From contig OV884056.1 in the NCBI GenBank assembly GCA_930367215.1, forward strand, positions 93,011,285 through 93,075,284: a stretch of DNA of 64,000 nucleotides, in the 5' to 3' direction. The position numbers and the translations under genes were made by a program. This document shows positions 1 to 11,958 of this stretch, piece by piece. The notes under the pieces are model-generated. The model searched no databases. It was not told the origin of the DNA and saw only the letters and a program-made list of their open reading frames with translations. The stretch comes from Pollenia angustigena. Lineage: Eukaryota; Arthropoda; Insecta; Diptera; Polleniidae. Within the stretch, counting starts at the first letter, position 1. Each line of letters begins with the position of its first letter.

Positions 1-668
1 CTTACTGAATCACAACTGGAAAATAATTCACATCCATACATTAAAGTGGGTAGTAGATATGTCTTAGCGAGTAGCATGCGGATATTAATTGGCGTAAAAT
101 ACTGTGTCATCCAAAGATTTCTTAACATAACGTAAGTTTCTCCACATATGGCATTTACATGATTTGACCAGGTGAGATCGTTGTTAAAAATAACGCCAAG
201 GTTTTTTGGCACTTTTCACGATTTCAATGGTAGAATGTCCAATTTGGATTGGCGGCAAGCTAGACGGTAAATATTTTGTTTTGCTTATAAGCATTGCCTT
301 CGATTTCTTCGCATTGAGGCAAAGTCCATTCACTGACGCCCATCTTAATACGTTATCGAGATCGTGATTTAATTTGCTGATACAATCAATAACACCTGAT
401 GGTTGAGTCTGTTGAGTCTGGACGGCAAGTCGTTGGAGTATATTGAATATAATAGTGGACCAAGTATCGAGCCCTGTGGAACACCTCTTGTCATTAAGCA
501 GCTGTTTGATTTATAAGAACCAAAAGAAACGAATTGTCTTCTATAACATAAGCATAGATTTAAAAACATCGTCCTGGGTAACATGTATGAAATCAAAACA
601 TAATGAAAGTTGTTGATTAGTAATGTTAGCGTTGTTAAAGGCATTTGTAGAGTTGTAATATCATGCAA
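1..668 (-). pseudogene. LINE (non-LTR retrotransposon) reverse-transcriptase fragment
   Basis: Read on the minus strand this encodes the middle and end of a non-LTR reverse transcriptase. Around 480-440 it reads GVPQGSILGPLLYSIYSNDLP, the family block before the catalytic YADD. The YADD motif itself is missing, so there is a deletion near 370-420. Towards the window edge it reads NLGVIFNNDLTW and then TYLLPTLMYGCELFSSCDS, typical of the C-terminal part of Jockey/CR1-like polymerases. At least one frameshift lies near 205-215, at an A/T run. The element runs off the left edge of the window. It is a dead, 5'-truncated copy. The clade (Jockey versus a CR1 relative) is a guess. Confidence 0.85.
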
Positions 669-1189
669 TTGTTAAGGATACCCATCGTACGAATATCCCT
701 CCATTTCTTTTTTTGATTAAAAACTCAATCGCAAATGGCGATGGACGATGGCCAAATCTTGCGTAGGTGCACAGCAAATATAGCAAAAGACTAGATCGAC
801 TGGACACCCCAGTGTAATACGAGAAGAATAGGACGTCCATTGCACACATGGAGGCCCCAACTAGAATGCGATATTACGCCAAGTGATGGTCGTAGATGAA
901 GAGAATTTAAGCATAATGGCTTTAATAGAACTGAACGGAATCAGTTTGTGATGGCTCTTTGTTCCCTATTTGAACCACAGGAAAAAATATATAGTAAAAG
1001 AAAAACCAATCAGGTCCCTTAAGATAATCACTTCATATCAATAAGTCTCATATTAATGCTCGGCACTAATAATCCTTATAAAAATCTTAGTGTTTAAACT
1101 TCAAATTTGAGTTTTCATTTTAAGGCAAAAATCCTAAAACCCATAATTAAAACGTCGCACACTGGGACCAAAAGCCATTTTTTCGCAGA
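669..1189. other. Unassigned AT-rich spacer
   Basis: No coding stretch, inverted repeat or recognisable element end is seen. Short open frames here have no family motif. Confidence 0.4.
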
Positions 1190-2165
1190 TCAATGCATAT
1201 CTCTTCAGCTACAATAGTGAGGTACACTAAATTTGATGAGTGTAAATCTTGGAACAAACTGTATGTTCCAACAAAATCTTTGAGGTATAGGATAGGGGGA
1301 CGGGTACCCCTATACAAAAAGTTCTTTATTTGCTTGTGTCTGAATGACTACAAATGTGAGGCACACAAAATTTGATGTACGTAACTCTTAAGGCCCAAAT
1401 ACACTTGTCAAATGCTTGACATCAAGCTCGTGTACGTGTGCTTGACATTAGAACATACATTTGCTGGATCAGCTGTCAAGCATTCATTTTGCAATTTATT
1501 TTGAAGTGACAGCAACAGGAGCAAAAAACATTAATATATAGATAAAAAGTATTTAATTGTGATTACATGTGATTTAATAAAAAAAAAAATGAAGAAAAGA
1601 AGGAGAAAATTATTAAATAACATTTTTTTCCCTCCAAAACATATTTTTCTTTTCATCCGACATTTTAAGCGTCTGTTCGATTTGAAATCACATTTAAAGT
1701 GTGTGGGTGCTTGAAGAGTAACGCCAATATATTCATCAAAATCACTCGTCAAGCATGCTAAATATCTAAATTTTTTGATTTTCCATCAAGCATCGTCAGT
1801 GTCACACATACAAACTCATTTTCACTAATACAACCTTAATGCTGGATGGGAATTTGACCAGTGTATTTGGGCCTTTAGAACAAACTTCATGTTCCAAAAA
1901 ATTTCGGACGTATAGAAACAGGGAGACGGATACCCCCATAAAAAAGTATTTTTTAATTTTCTTATGGCTGCAGAACAACAATAGTGAGGCAAGCTTAATT
2001 TGATTTGCGTAGCTCTTAGAACAAACTGCATGTTCCAAAAAATCTCGGAGGTATAGAAACGGGGAGATGGATACTCTTCATACAAAGTATTTATTAATTT
2101 TCTTATATCTGTAGAACTACAATAGTGAGGCACGCAAAATTTGATGTGCGTAACTCTTAGAATGT
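1190..2165. repeat. Tandem repeat, about three diverged copies of a ~150-bp unit
   Basis: The block 'caatagtgaggcacgc', 'aactcttagaac', 'tgttccaa' and 'gtatagaaacggggaga' recurs in the same order near 1208, 1350/1875 and 1990-2165. The middle copy is split by a MITE at 1391-1874. The outer copies therefore show what the target looked like before insertion. Confidence 0.7.
1391..1874. mobile_element. MITE with AGGCCCAAATACAC ends and TTA target duplication
   Basis: The left end AGGCCCAAATACACTTGTC matches the inverted right end AGGCCCAAATACACTGGTC with one mismatch. The flanks are TTA on both sides (1388-1390 and 1875-1877). Neighbouring tandem copies hold the uninterrupted site, so TTA is the duplicated target. 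The motif CAAGCAT or its complement recurs inside, near both ends. There is no coding potential. A 3-bp duplication is seen in PIF/Harbinger and some CACTA elements, but the family is not determined. Confidence 0.75.
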
Positions 2166-3548
2166 TCCAACTTAATATAACACTTTATAAAGTCATGCCT
2201 CGTTTCCCAAGCAAAAAAGGCATACAAATATATTATTAGGCTAAAACAAAAATTACAGTGCTTTTAATTGTTAAACAGAATGAGAATTAGTTCCCGCTAT
2301 TGTTCTGATCCTTAAGAAAGAAATATATTTTCAAATTCTATAAAATTAATTTGTTTTAGCAGTTATTTTTCGCCGCCTTTTGGGTTGTTGGTGTAACCAC
2401 TTTTTTTTTGAATATTTACTCAACATGTTTGTAAATTTTATTTGTTGTTGTGTTAAAAAGTGTTAAAATGTTAAATACATGTTTAATATTAAGTTAAAAA
2501 AAATTCAATATTTTTATTATTTTTGTTGTTGCTTTTATTATTATTGTTTTTTTGTTGACAGACTCAGCTGCATGAGTGAGAGGTACAAAACCAACCGAAC
2601 CAACCAACCATTCAACCATCCCATACACTAAAAAATGTTTTTGTCTAAAATTAACACAACAGACAGTTTGTCGACTTGATTTTAAAATTATTTAATAATT
2701 TTTTTTTTTTTTCAACGAAGTCATTATAAAAAACAGCAACAACAAAAAAACTGAACTTAACAATAAAAAAAACCCCCACAAATAATTTAAGTAAAGTTAA
2801 CAAAAAAAAAAAAAATTGGAAAAAATTGTTTAGACCAGATGAAGAAAAAAAACCCGTACATATTTATTAAAGAATTATAAAGGAAAACATAATAAAATTC
2901 AAATTATAAATAAAATATTGACATTTAAACATAAAATTGATAAAACAAAAAAAGTCTAAACAAAATAAACAAGCTTTCCTATTTAAACAAAATTTCAAAC
3001 CAGAAAAAGAAAAAAAAATTAAACAAAATTTTTTAATATTAGCCATAAATAAATTGGAGTTTAAAAATCCATTTAATACAATAACAAAACGAAAAAAATT
3101 GTTTAAACTTAAAGACACCGCTAAAAGTTTTCAAAATTCCAAAAATCGTAAAAATAAAAAAAAACAAGGAGGCCATGTGTGTTAAACTTGCAATAAATTA
3201 AAACTAATTAATAGCAGCCATAATCTTTACAATAAAACAATAATTTCATTATAAATGTATTATGCTTTTTGTCAAAGACGCGTCTTCTATGCACAATGGC
3301 GTAGTAAAAAATAAAGTGAATAGAATTATAGTAACTCTTAAATGTTTGTCTGTTTGCAAATAACAATTAGAGCTTTAGGGCCTCGCAACTCTTACGTAAA
3401 CATATACGTTACTGATCAGCTGTTCCGTTTACCTAACTTAGCTTATGTATTTTTTCTCTGTTTTTACGTATCAGCTGTTAAAGACTTCTGCATATCGTGT
3501 GCGACGTTCAAAAGTGACTCAACTCATAATTTTCATTTTATGGGCAAA
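2166..3548. other. Unassigned, very AT/A-rich DNA
   Basis: It holds homopolymer runs and lysine- or phenylalanine-rich open frames that are composition artefacts. I see no exon and no element ends. Confidence 0.4.
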
Positions 3549-4170
3549 CTAGCTGACCCGACAGACGTTGTTCTGTCCAAATTAGGAAAAATGTTTGCGT
3601 TCGATTTTCAAAATCCGTTAAAAAGATACGGACATTTGAAAGAAAAATTAGTCAAATCGATGGAGCCGTTTTCTGATTCTAGGTAAATCAAAAAAAAAGT
3701 GGGCGGGGCAAAATTTTATTTCCGTAAAAACCTAAGTTGGACCATGGCGATGATTTTAAAGAAAAACTCGTCCAAATCAATCAAGCCGTTCTCAAGTTAT
3801 GCGCTTAATACAAAAAGTAGGCGTAAAAGTAGGCGTGGTAAATTTTTCTTTCAATGCAAACTTAAAATGGATTAATACGAACATTTGAAAGAAAAATCTG
3901 ATTATAGGTAATTCGAAAAAAGTGGGCGTAAAAGTGGGCGGGGCAAAATTTTCTTTTCGTATAAATCAAAGTTGGACCATGGCGATCATTTTAAAGAAAA
4001 AAATAGTCCAAATTATATAGATGTCATTGGTGGTCCAATATGAAATTTGGATTTTGCCACGCCCCTCCGCCCGAAGACCGAAAATAAAAAATCAGACTTC
4101 ATAGTGTCACCCGCCTGAATATTCTGAAAATTTCATCAAAGTCGGCTCAGCCGTTTTGGAGTCCATACGA

Positions 4171-4198
4171 TACATACATACATACATACATACATACA
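4171..4198. repeat. (TACA)n microsatellite
   Basis: About seven perfect tandem TACA units in the tail of the repeat starting at 3549. Confidence 0.95.
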
Positions 4199-4228
4199 CG
4201 CATCCTATTTTATATATATAGAAGATAG

Positions 4229-4230
<2 letters not shown>

Positions 4231-4292
<62 letters not shown>

Positions 4293-4293
4293 A
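4231..4293. repeat. (GATA)n microsatellite
   Basis: About fifteen near-perfect GATA units, flanked on both sides by 'gaagatagaa', at the 3' end of the same dispersed repeat. Confidence 0.95.
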
Positions 4294-4779
4294 GATAGAA
4301 GATTTGATATGCTTCAACAATGAATAATATGCATGTTTATCTTTAAAAAAATATCAGCATATTTTGTTGTTGTTAACTTTTTGCTAAAAAACAGTTATGT
4401 ATTTGTTTATGTTTCAATTGGTATAAAGTTACAATTCATAAAAGTGACTTATTTTAAGTTGTGTCAGAAAAATAAAAGAAAGTAGATCCCTACTGCTAAG
4501 TGCTAAATAGTCTTAATTCGATTTGTGACAATTTTGATAAAGTAAATCATTGTTGGAGTTTATATTAATAAGACTTGCGTCAGTTTAGAATTTGGCAAAA
4601 GTGTTAAAACTTGAAAAGAATTCAGCTAAAGTGACATAACGTAAAATAGTTCGGTAACTTGTGCAAATAATACATAACCAATAATGACACAACTTAAAAT
4701 ATTCCTTATTTTCTGTATAAATATTTTAAAAAAATAAAATAACTTTTAAGATTATAATCTGTATGTATTTTATACCAAA

Positions 4780-5678
4780 CTAGCTTAACCCGGTGCGCTT
4801 CGCTACACTGCTTTAACCACTTCTTCAGTTGAGAGATATTTAATATATGCATCCTATGGATGGTTTTTCCCCCTGCGTTTCCCCGCTTTATTTTTATTTT
4901 CAAAAGTGTAGTATACCATAAGAGTGACTTCTGCAAAGTTTGAACATTCTTACTATAACAGTTCTTAAGCTATGCGTTATTAAACATTGGCGTCCTATGA
5001 GGGGTAAAATTTCACCGCTGCTATTTTATTTCAATTTTTGGGCTTAGAAGATCCTACTACGAAAGGTTCAACAAAATGCGTGCAGCGGCTCTTATAAATA
5101 TTTCTACCTATGAGGAGTACTGCTCCTCCTCTATCTACCCCGCCCATTTTTAATTGAAATTTAAAGTTAGCCATAATATTAGCTTTAACCACGTTTGAAG
5201 ACTCTCCCTTTAATAGTTCTTCAGTTGAGCAATATTTAATATATGCATCGTATGGGAGGTATTTCCCCCCCTGCGCCTACCAGCTTTATTTTTATTTTCA
5301 ATAGTGTATTATACCATAAGAGTGACTACTACAAAGTTTGAACATTCTCACTTCTTAAGATATGCGATATTAAAAATTGGCGTCCTATGTGGGAACCACT
5401 TCCTCCGCTGCTATTTTATTTCAATTTTGGGGATCAGAAGATCCTACTAACAATAGTTCAACAAAATGCGTGCAGCGGCTCTTAATATATGCGATAATTA
5501 ATATTGGCATCCAATGGGGGTACCAATTCCCCTGCCCCTATCGAAAAAATAAGTAGCCTATTTCATTTTAAGGGCTCACGTGATGTTACTGTAAAAATTT
5601 CAGGAAAATCGGTTTAGGAGTCTATAAGCCAACAAAAAAACAAACATACAAACATTCTTCATTTTTATATATATAGAT
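4780..5678 (+). repeat. Second CTAGCT...TATATATAGAT dispersed repeat, with internal duplication
   Basis: It starts CTAGCTTAACCCGGTGCGC and ends 'tttttatatatatagatgg'. A ~400-bp internal segment is duplicated in tandem: 'cttcagttgag' followed by 'atatttaatatatgcatc' occurs near 4822 and again near 5220, and 'gtgcagcggctctta' occurs near 5080 and 5472. No coding potential. Confidence 0.55.
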
Positions 5679-6106
5679 GGTCCAAAGATTTTTTTAAACT
5701 ATTTTTTAGGTCAAACATTTTTTTTTTTCGATTTCTGAAATATAATGTTTTTCGAGTTAAGTCACTTTTGCACTAAGTGTGCGATATGTTTCTTTTCTAA
5801 ACATTTCATAGACGCACACGATGATTTTTATATTTTTTTACAAAACATATAAAAAATAAGAGCTTAAATTTAAAAATTAAATAAATTTTAACAAATTTTC
5901 TGTTTTTTTTTTTTAAAATTTAAACACGTTTACGTATGCTTAGTAACTACCAACCATTGAAGTCGACCGAAACGTGCACGTGTCCGCAATATTTGCGTAG
6001 GAGGAATGAGTCCTTATTGCTAAGAACGCGACAAGACCATAGAGAAGTTTTGCAAATCAAAAACATATTTATAATTTATTAAATATTACAAATACAATTA
6101 AAAACA
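5679..6106. other. Unassigned AT-rich spacer
   Basis: Nothing recognisable is seen between the dispersed repeats. Confidence 0.35.
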
Positions 6107-6935
6107 AGTTAGAGTGCTATATTCGGCTTGGCCGAATCTTTGGTACCCTCCACCGACAGTTCGAATGTTTATGGAGTAATATTGAATGATGTCTATTTAT
6201 TTTTATTATCTTTTTAAAAACAGACAGCGGCATTAAAATTGGTTTTAGGCGTATTAAACTGTTTTCCGGGAGTAGGGTTTATATGGGGCCTAGGGTAAAT
6301 TATGGACCGATCTTCACGAAATTTTACAGTGTAATTTTTAGTCCTATAGAACTGTGACTGACCGAATTTTGTTATGATATCATTATTTTTTACGGTTTTA
6401 GGCGTACTTAACGTTTTTCCGGTAGAAGGGTTTATATGGGGCCTAAGGCAAATTATGGACCGATCATCACGAAATTTAACAGCGTGATTTTCAGTCGAAT
6501 AGAACCAATTTTTGCAAAATCTTATCTCATTCCATGCCTTGTTCCACCATTTATGTTATTTTTTGTAACAAAATTATCAATTTTTTAGGTGGTGGTTCCA
6601 CATTTTGATTCATAGCTCTGGTCCTACTAAACCCATTTTGCTGAATTTCAATTCCAAACTGCTTAGGATAACTACAAGCAATTTGGCACCAAGTGTGTTC
6701 ATTTCTTTTGAGTTGTTCGAAAGTGAGCGTGTTTTCAACAGACGGACAGACGGACAGATGGACAGATGGACAGACAGATGGACAGACAGACGGACATGGC
6801 TAAATCGACTTAGAATCACTCAGGGATCTAGAATATATATACTTTATGGGGTCTGAGATGAATAATAAAAAAGTTTCACACGGAATGACAAACTTAATAT
6901 ACCCTCTTCACAACTAATTGTGGCGGAGGGTATAA
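6107..6935 (+). repeat. mini-me-like dipteran repeat with (GTCY)n microsatellite
   Basis: It has the usual parts: a start like 'gagtgctatattcggc', 'accctccacc', two internal 'tatggaccgatc' blocks, a GACA/GACG-rich tract at 6741-6797 (complement of GTCY), 'catggctaaatcgact', 'atatatactttatggggtc', and a terminal 'ggagggtataata'. This matches the mini-me/DINE-like class known in flies to seed TA and GTCY microsatellites. It is non-coding. The name rests on recognition of the layout. Confidence 0.6.
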
Positions 6936-6942
6936 TAATGTA

Positions 6943-7105
6943 CATATCAAGCCCTTACTGCGAAAATTACGCAAGCGCCAACAATCAAATTTTATTTTAT
7001 TTCATATAAATTTTGTATGAAATTTGTCGCTTATGAGACAATGAGATAAGATGCAAGTGTTGCCAATAAAGTCATTTACTAAAAAAACGAAAATTTAACA
7101 TGATA
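6943..7105 (+). mobile_element. Rearranged MITE copy, 'atcaagcccttactgcgaaaa' family
   Basis: Its left end resembles the element at 34389-34657 ('atcgagccctaacagcgaaa'). Its inner part 'gccaataaagtcattta' is the inverted form of sequence in that copy. It lacks a clear right end and abuts element A. Confidence 0.5.
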
Positions 7106-7929
7106 TATATGGGGTAATCCAAGTCAAATCGGACAGTTTGGAGAAAAATATTTTTTAATTTCCTTTATTTTTACTGTGTTGATGTTCCTTCTCAACAGCA
7201 CATTTCAGCAAATTTTCAGATTTTTTGGCAAATGGTTTGAACAAAACTATGTTCAAATAAATATTCATATATTCATATCGTTGGTCTCATGTAGAAAAGC
7301 CCTAACTCTCATAAATGCAACTTTCTAGGAGAGGGCAAAAACATAATAGAAACTGTATGTCTCATAATGTAAAATGGCTTGTTCAATTGCTTGTTAAACT
7401 GATATTTTTGATGCTTTTGCATTAAAATTTTGTGACGAGGTGTATTTGTGGAAAATTTATTGGAATCAATAAAAAACTCAATTTCGAAAAAAATCGAGTT
7501 AGGGCCTTTCTACATGAGACCGACGATATACTTGTTCAATATTAGTCCAAATAGAATAATTTAATTTAATTTAATTTTTGTATTTTTTCTTTTCTTGTCT
7601 ACTATCCAATAAAAATAGAAAGAAATTTTGCACAGTGGGCTTGGATGCGATTTTCGTGATTTAATATTTTAAATAAATTTTTTTCACTGTTTGTACTCCT
7701 TGATTTTCTTGATTTTTTTTTTTTTTTTGTATTAAACCATGGCCCAATAAGAAGGTCTGCTCGGAACGCCTGCTGATTTTTTACAGAGTTGTGTTTTTAG
7801 GAATAATACATAGGCATAAATGGGCAAAATGTCTAAAGTTGTTTACATTTTTTAACGCCAATGTGTTTTTTTAAAAATTTTTTACTTTTTTAATATGAAA
7901 AATTAGTTTTCTTATGGCTAATAAATCAC

Positions 7930-8215
7930 AGATGGTTTAAACGCTGGTTTAGTTGAATTAAACTTGAATTTATATGTAGTTTAACTCAACAACTATAAAT
8001 CAGTGTCCCATGTATTATATGTTGTTAAAAAAATAACATGTGGCATCACTACGATAAATCTTATCAAATTCATATGATCTGTATTGGCAGTTTAAACGCC
8101 CAATTTTATGCGTTTAAAGATGGTTTATATTTTTAGTGATTTATAGATTTGTTGGTTTAAACACATTTTAAACCAAAAAGTGAGTTTAACTTGCTTTGAT
8201 TTTTTAGCCCTTATT
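7930..8215. repeat. GGTTTAAAC-rich segment, probable MITE inside element A
   Basis: GGTTTAAAC, or its core TTTAAAC, occurs repeatedly (near 7935, 8089, 8154 and variants), with 'tttagttgaattaaac' and 'gagtttaac' nearby. Such clustering resembles subterminal transposase-binding repeats. Exact ends were not fixed. Confidence 0.35.
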
Positions 8216-8300
8216 GTGATATTAGAAATTAAACTCAATAATTGTGAACAAAAGTTTTAAATAATTATGGATAATAATAAAAATATATAAGAAATAAATA

Positions 8301-8810
8301 AAAAACTTAAAGGCGGACACAATGGATAACATTAATCGTCTCCTACCCAGTAATGATGCAGCAGCGCCAATGTATTTATCATTTCTCTATTTGGTATGAA
8401 CGATTCAATAAACAAAAATTAATCTGGGGATAAGAATTTGAACTGCTCATTAAAGACTGCTTACTTTCCTCCGCCGCCTGTATATGGTGTGAAGAAAACA
8501 TCAGTATCAACATTTTTAATTAAAAAACAGAAGAGAAATTTACACAGACGAACATGTTGACCAAGGGGACACTTCTTCTATTTCGGGTAAAGCACTTCGG
8601 TGGTTTTCTTTACAACCATATGCAGGCGGAGGAGGTTACCTACCGTCTTTAGTAAGTAAGTTCAAATGATTATATTCAGATTAATTTTTGTTTGTAACAT
8701 GATTTGGACACGGCACTTTCGGCAATAAATGATAAATACATTGGCGCTGCTGAATCACAACGGAGGAGGAAATGATAAATATTCTCCATTCTGTCCGCCT
8801 TTTAGTTTTT
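8301..8810. mobile_element. Nested MITE with AAAGGCGGACA ends
   Basis: The left end 'aaaaacttaaaggcggacac' pairs with the right end, whose complement is 'aaaaactaaaaggcggacag'. Deeper in, both arms share 'cagcgccaatgtatttatca'. About 500 bp, no coding potential, inserted in element A. Confidence 0.65.
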
Positions 8811-10284
8811 TATTTATGTTTTATAAAATTTTAAATCCCAAACAGCAAAAACTGGTTGTATGTTGCAAAATGTAAAAATGCCTTTCATTTATATTGATTT
8901 TATACCGCCCAATTAGTTCTAAGCACTTATTTTCAAAATAATCATATTTTAAGAAAATTTCGATTGAAAATTTTTCATTCAACAAAAAAAAATACATGAA
9001 AAATAAAAAACACATATTTCTTGACAGCTGACAACTTTTTGACATTTTTACCATTTGTATACACAAACAAAACGCATGTTGTTTTTTCTATTGTTGCATT
9101 GTTGTAGTTGTGCGCAGACCTACTAATTGGGCCATGTATTAAACTATGATTTTTTCCACAAATTTTAAAACCCCATTTGGTTGTGGGTTTCAAAAAGCTA
9201 GTCTTTACTTTTTTTTTAATTAAATTTTTTATTAAAAAAAAAATAATTTTAGTAAAATACATGTGGCGTTTGTTTACATACACGAAACAATGTAGCATAC
9301 TTTGAAGGAATAAAAACGTCAAATTGTACAAACTCGCAAGATTGGTAACATTGATAAGTGCCAAAATTTTCGTGTGGAATAATCAATGTTGCTCAACATT
9401 TTTCACAAATTTTAACAGAGTACTAGGCTTTACATTGTTTCGCAATTGTAAAAAATGTTGCCAGAAGCATTTCGGAACTTTTTCACAAAATGAACAGAGT
9501 ACAACTCTATCAACATTTCTATCAACATTATTTCATAGATATTCCGCACAAGTTTTTTTCATATGCGTTTTGATAACATTTCACGTGAAATGTTGAACAG
9601 AGTACCAGGCTTTACTTGTGAAAATATAGGTTTACAAAATTTTTGAATTGCTGCGGAGCGCCATCAGGAAAGTAAAATATTTTTTACAAAATCAATAGTA
9701 ATCCTTAGATTTAGGTATGCAGCAATTGCATCATGATTATTGCCATCAGAAATTATGACCAGACATCGATGAGTGAGCTCTTCATTATGCTTAAAAAAAA
9801 TAAATGCCAAGAATATACTTGCTTGATTATTATTCCAATGAAAACCGGGTGCTGCGTTGTGTAGCAAATGGGTATTTTTCAGGAAAACCACAAATCACCA
9901 CAACTTCATCTTCTTTTAAGGGTTTGATTTGTTTCGAAAAACAGATTTTTCTATTTGGACTAATATCGAAAATATAATATAATAACGCGATTTTTTTAAT
10001 ATTCGATATACATATCTGTAACCATAAGCCAAAAAAAAAATCTTAAAATTAAAATGTACTGTTGAGAAGGGACATCAACAAAGCAAAAAATAAAGGAAAT
10101 CAAAAAATATTTTTTTCCAAACTGTCCGATTTGACTTGGATTGCCCCATATATATATGAGATGTACTCCAACTTAATTTAACACCCGCGTATTCAAAAAC
10201 GGTTAATGAGTAAAATTTTCATAGAAAATTTCTTTTGTAAACCCTTATTATATTAAAAATATTTTTATGAATACGGCAGTTTGT

Positions 10285-10390
10285 TTTTTTTAGTGAAACA
10301 AACCGCAGTCTCTGGCGAGTATTGAACCCGCAATTCTCGCTCTCAATAACAACTATCCTACGAGGGCACCCTCAAGATCAACTTAAAATA
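10285..10390 (-). repeat. tRNA-derived SINE-like fragment
   Basis: On the minus strand it contains 'gcgggttcaatactcgcc', close to a pol III B box (GGTTCAATACT), followed by 'agagactgcggtttg'. It resembles the better-preserved copy near 16400-16500. It is a weak, diverged copy. Confidence 0.4.
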
Positions 10391-11049
10391 TATGATTCTT
10401 GAGCAAATTTTTTTGGTTGGCCGAAAACATACTTAACAACCATACTTTACGAGCCATAAAATTATGTAAGGAGATTATGTTCTTTTAAAATAAGTCAGAT
10501 TTCTTTACAACGCCATCAAAACATTAACATAAGCAGTCCAAACCTAACACTAACACGACTTCAGAAAGCATAAAGAGATGAAAAAAGTGACGTATGAAAA
10601 ATGTCCAAATCATTTGCGAGGGCAGCTTTCGAAGAAAGAGAAAGAAAAAGTTTTTTTGGTAGTGAAGTGGCAATGTGTAAAAACAGGCCGCTACAAAACA
10701 AAAAATGCAAAAAGGGCAGCTTTAGTAGAAAGAGACGGAAAAAAACGCAAAATCTTCCGTCTCGTGACGTCTCTGTATGCTCTGTGCACGACTTTACTGT
10801 TAATGTTAGTAAATTTATCGCTCGTAAAGAGGGGCTGTAGCAAAAAATTAATTTTCTTATGACAGAAAGTCCCATTTCTAAACTTTGTAACGTTTGGTTT
10901 ATGTTTATTGGTCTCATAAAAACTCCACTCTCGAAAATCATTTTAAGCTCGTTAAAAATATTGATACGATTTGAAATATTCATGAAAATGTAACGAATGT
11001 TAATAACGTAATGCAATAAGGCTCATATAAATTGGATAAGATTAGAAAA
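10391..11049. other. Unassigned spacer
   Basis: Overlapping open frames on both strands (10561-11016) have no family motif and look like chance. No element ends are seen. Confidence 0.35.
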
Positions 11050-11503
11050 TGTATTGACTTGCATGACATGTGGCTTCAACAAGACGGTGCCACACAGCAC
11101 GCTTAACAATGGACTTACTGAGAGGCGAGTTCGGTGAACATTTTATTTCACGTTCGGGACCGGTCAATTGGCCGCCTAGATCGTGCGATTTAACGCCTTT
11201 AGACTATTTTTGTGGGGCTATGTTAAAGCTCGTGTCTATACACACATGCCCGCTTCAATTGACGCATTGGAAGACAACATTGAAGCATTTATTCATGAGA
11301 TACCGGCCGAAATGTTGGAAAGAGTATGCCAAAATTGGTCTAAGCGGATGTACCATTTGAGGCGCAGTCACGGTCAACATTTGCCTGAAATAATCTTCAA
11401 ACATTAAATTATATGGACCGTACTATCGATTCAAATAAAGATTTCATGCCTTTTTCTGAATTGTATGTGTTTTTTTTTTTAACTTTCTTAAAAAATCACC
11501 CGA
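11050..11503 (+). pseudogene. rosa-like (DD41D mariner) transposase, 3' remnant
   Basis: Only the C-terminal part of the transposase survives. In shifting frames it gives LHDMWLQQDGAT (second catalytic Asp block), then [16 protein letters not shown] (third Asp block). It then ends with a 3' UTR and the terminal repeat complementary to TCGGGTGATTTTTTA at 11489-11503, followed by TA. It is the same subfamily as the copy at 47942-48858. The 5' half and left terminal repeat are gone. There are in-frame stops and a frameshift near 11200, so it is inactive. Confidence 0.8.
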
Positions 11504-11573
11504 TAAAAGCAACAGTTTTTTGTGGCCAATGTAAAGCATTTAAATTGTTTTGATAAGATAGAATTGCCTTGTG

Positions 11574-11958
11574 CAGCGGTAAATATTGAAAGGACCGCAA
11601 GTAGCAGGCCTTTTTGAAGGCCTCTATACTCCTTTCTAAAAGATTCGCTTCGCATTATATCCTGCCTTCAGAAGTATGCCATCTAGAAGGCATAAACTTC
11701 TTTTTAAAAGACCTTCTAAAATATTCAGTACACATTCGCTACTTCCTTCTTTGACAAGGGAGAAAGGAAGGCGTTCATTTTTATTTACTTACTTACTATT
11801 TTTAGTGACCTTCCTTACTCCCTTCTTTGGGAAGGGATCGAAGTTGTTTTTAAAGGAAGTGTGGAAGGCCTTGCGTCAAATGACAACGTCAAGTCACTGC
11901 TTGTGACTGCTAAATAAGGCCTTCTATTAGGCCTCTTTACTCATTCTAGTTACCGCTG
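11574..11958. mobile_element. MITE with CAGCGGTAA ends and AAGGCC/CCTTCT repeats
   Basis: The left end CAGCGGTAA and right end TTACCGCTG are inverted repeats. Inside, AGGCCT, AAGGC, CCTTCT and CCTTCTTT recur many times on both arms, in the manner of subterminal binding motifs of hAT-type MITEs. No clear target duplication and no coding capacity. Confidence 0.6.

Larger units (their letters stand above)
3549..4303 (+). repeat. Dispersed fly repeat, CTAGCTGACCCG...TATATATAGA type
   Basis: It starts CTAGCTGACCCGACAGACG, has internal duplications with 'aaagtgggcggggcaaaatt' (near 3698 and 3930), and ends with 'tttcatcaaagtcggctcag' followed by microsatellites. A second repeat at 4780-5678 shares this architecture (CTAGCTtAACCCG start, 'catacaaaca', 'tttttatatatatagat' end). 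No coding potential. A 3' end made of simple repeats would fit a non-LTR/SINE-type element, but the family is not identified. Confidence 0.55.
7110..10148. mobile_element. Large foldback-type element A (3.04 kb) with long terminal inverted repeats and TA duplication
   Basis: The left end from 7110 (TGGGGTAATCCAAGTCAAAT) is matched by the inverted right end up to 10148 (TGGGGCAATCCAAGTCAAAT). The match runs about 105 bp with a handful of mismatches and includes 'cggacagtttgga' and 'tgttgatgt'. TA flanks both ends (7108-7109, 10149-10150). No transposase is recognised inside. It carries at least one nested MITE (8301-8810) and a TTTAAAC-rich segment at 7930-8210. Elements B (26711-29164) and C (31246-32216) have related termini. 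Confidence 0.75.

Noticed and set aside
2867..3185. Overlapping Lys-rich (+) and Phe-rich (-) frames
   Set aside because: Mirror-image products of A-rich DNA without motifs.
8975..9364. 129-codon minus-strand frame
   Set aside because: Lies inside element A, Phe/Lys-rich with no motif; no transposase block is recognisable.
10561..11016. 151-codon minus-strand frame with two overlapping plus frames
   Set aside because: Leu/Ser-rich and low-complexity, no domain, no splice or start support.
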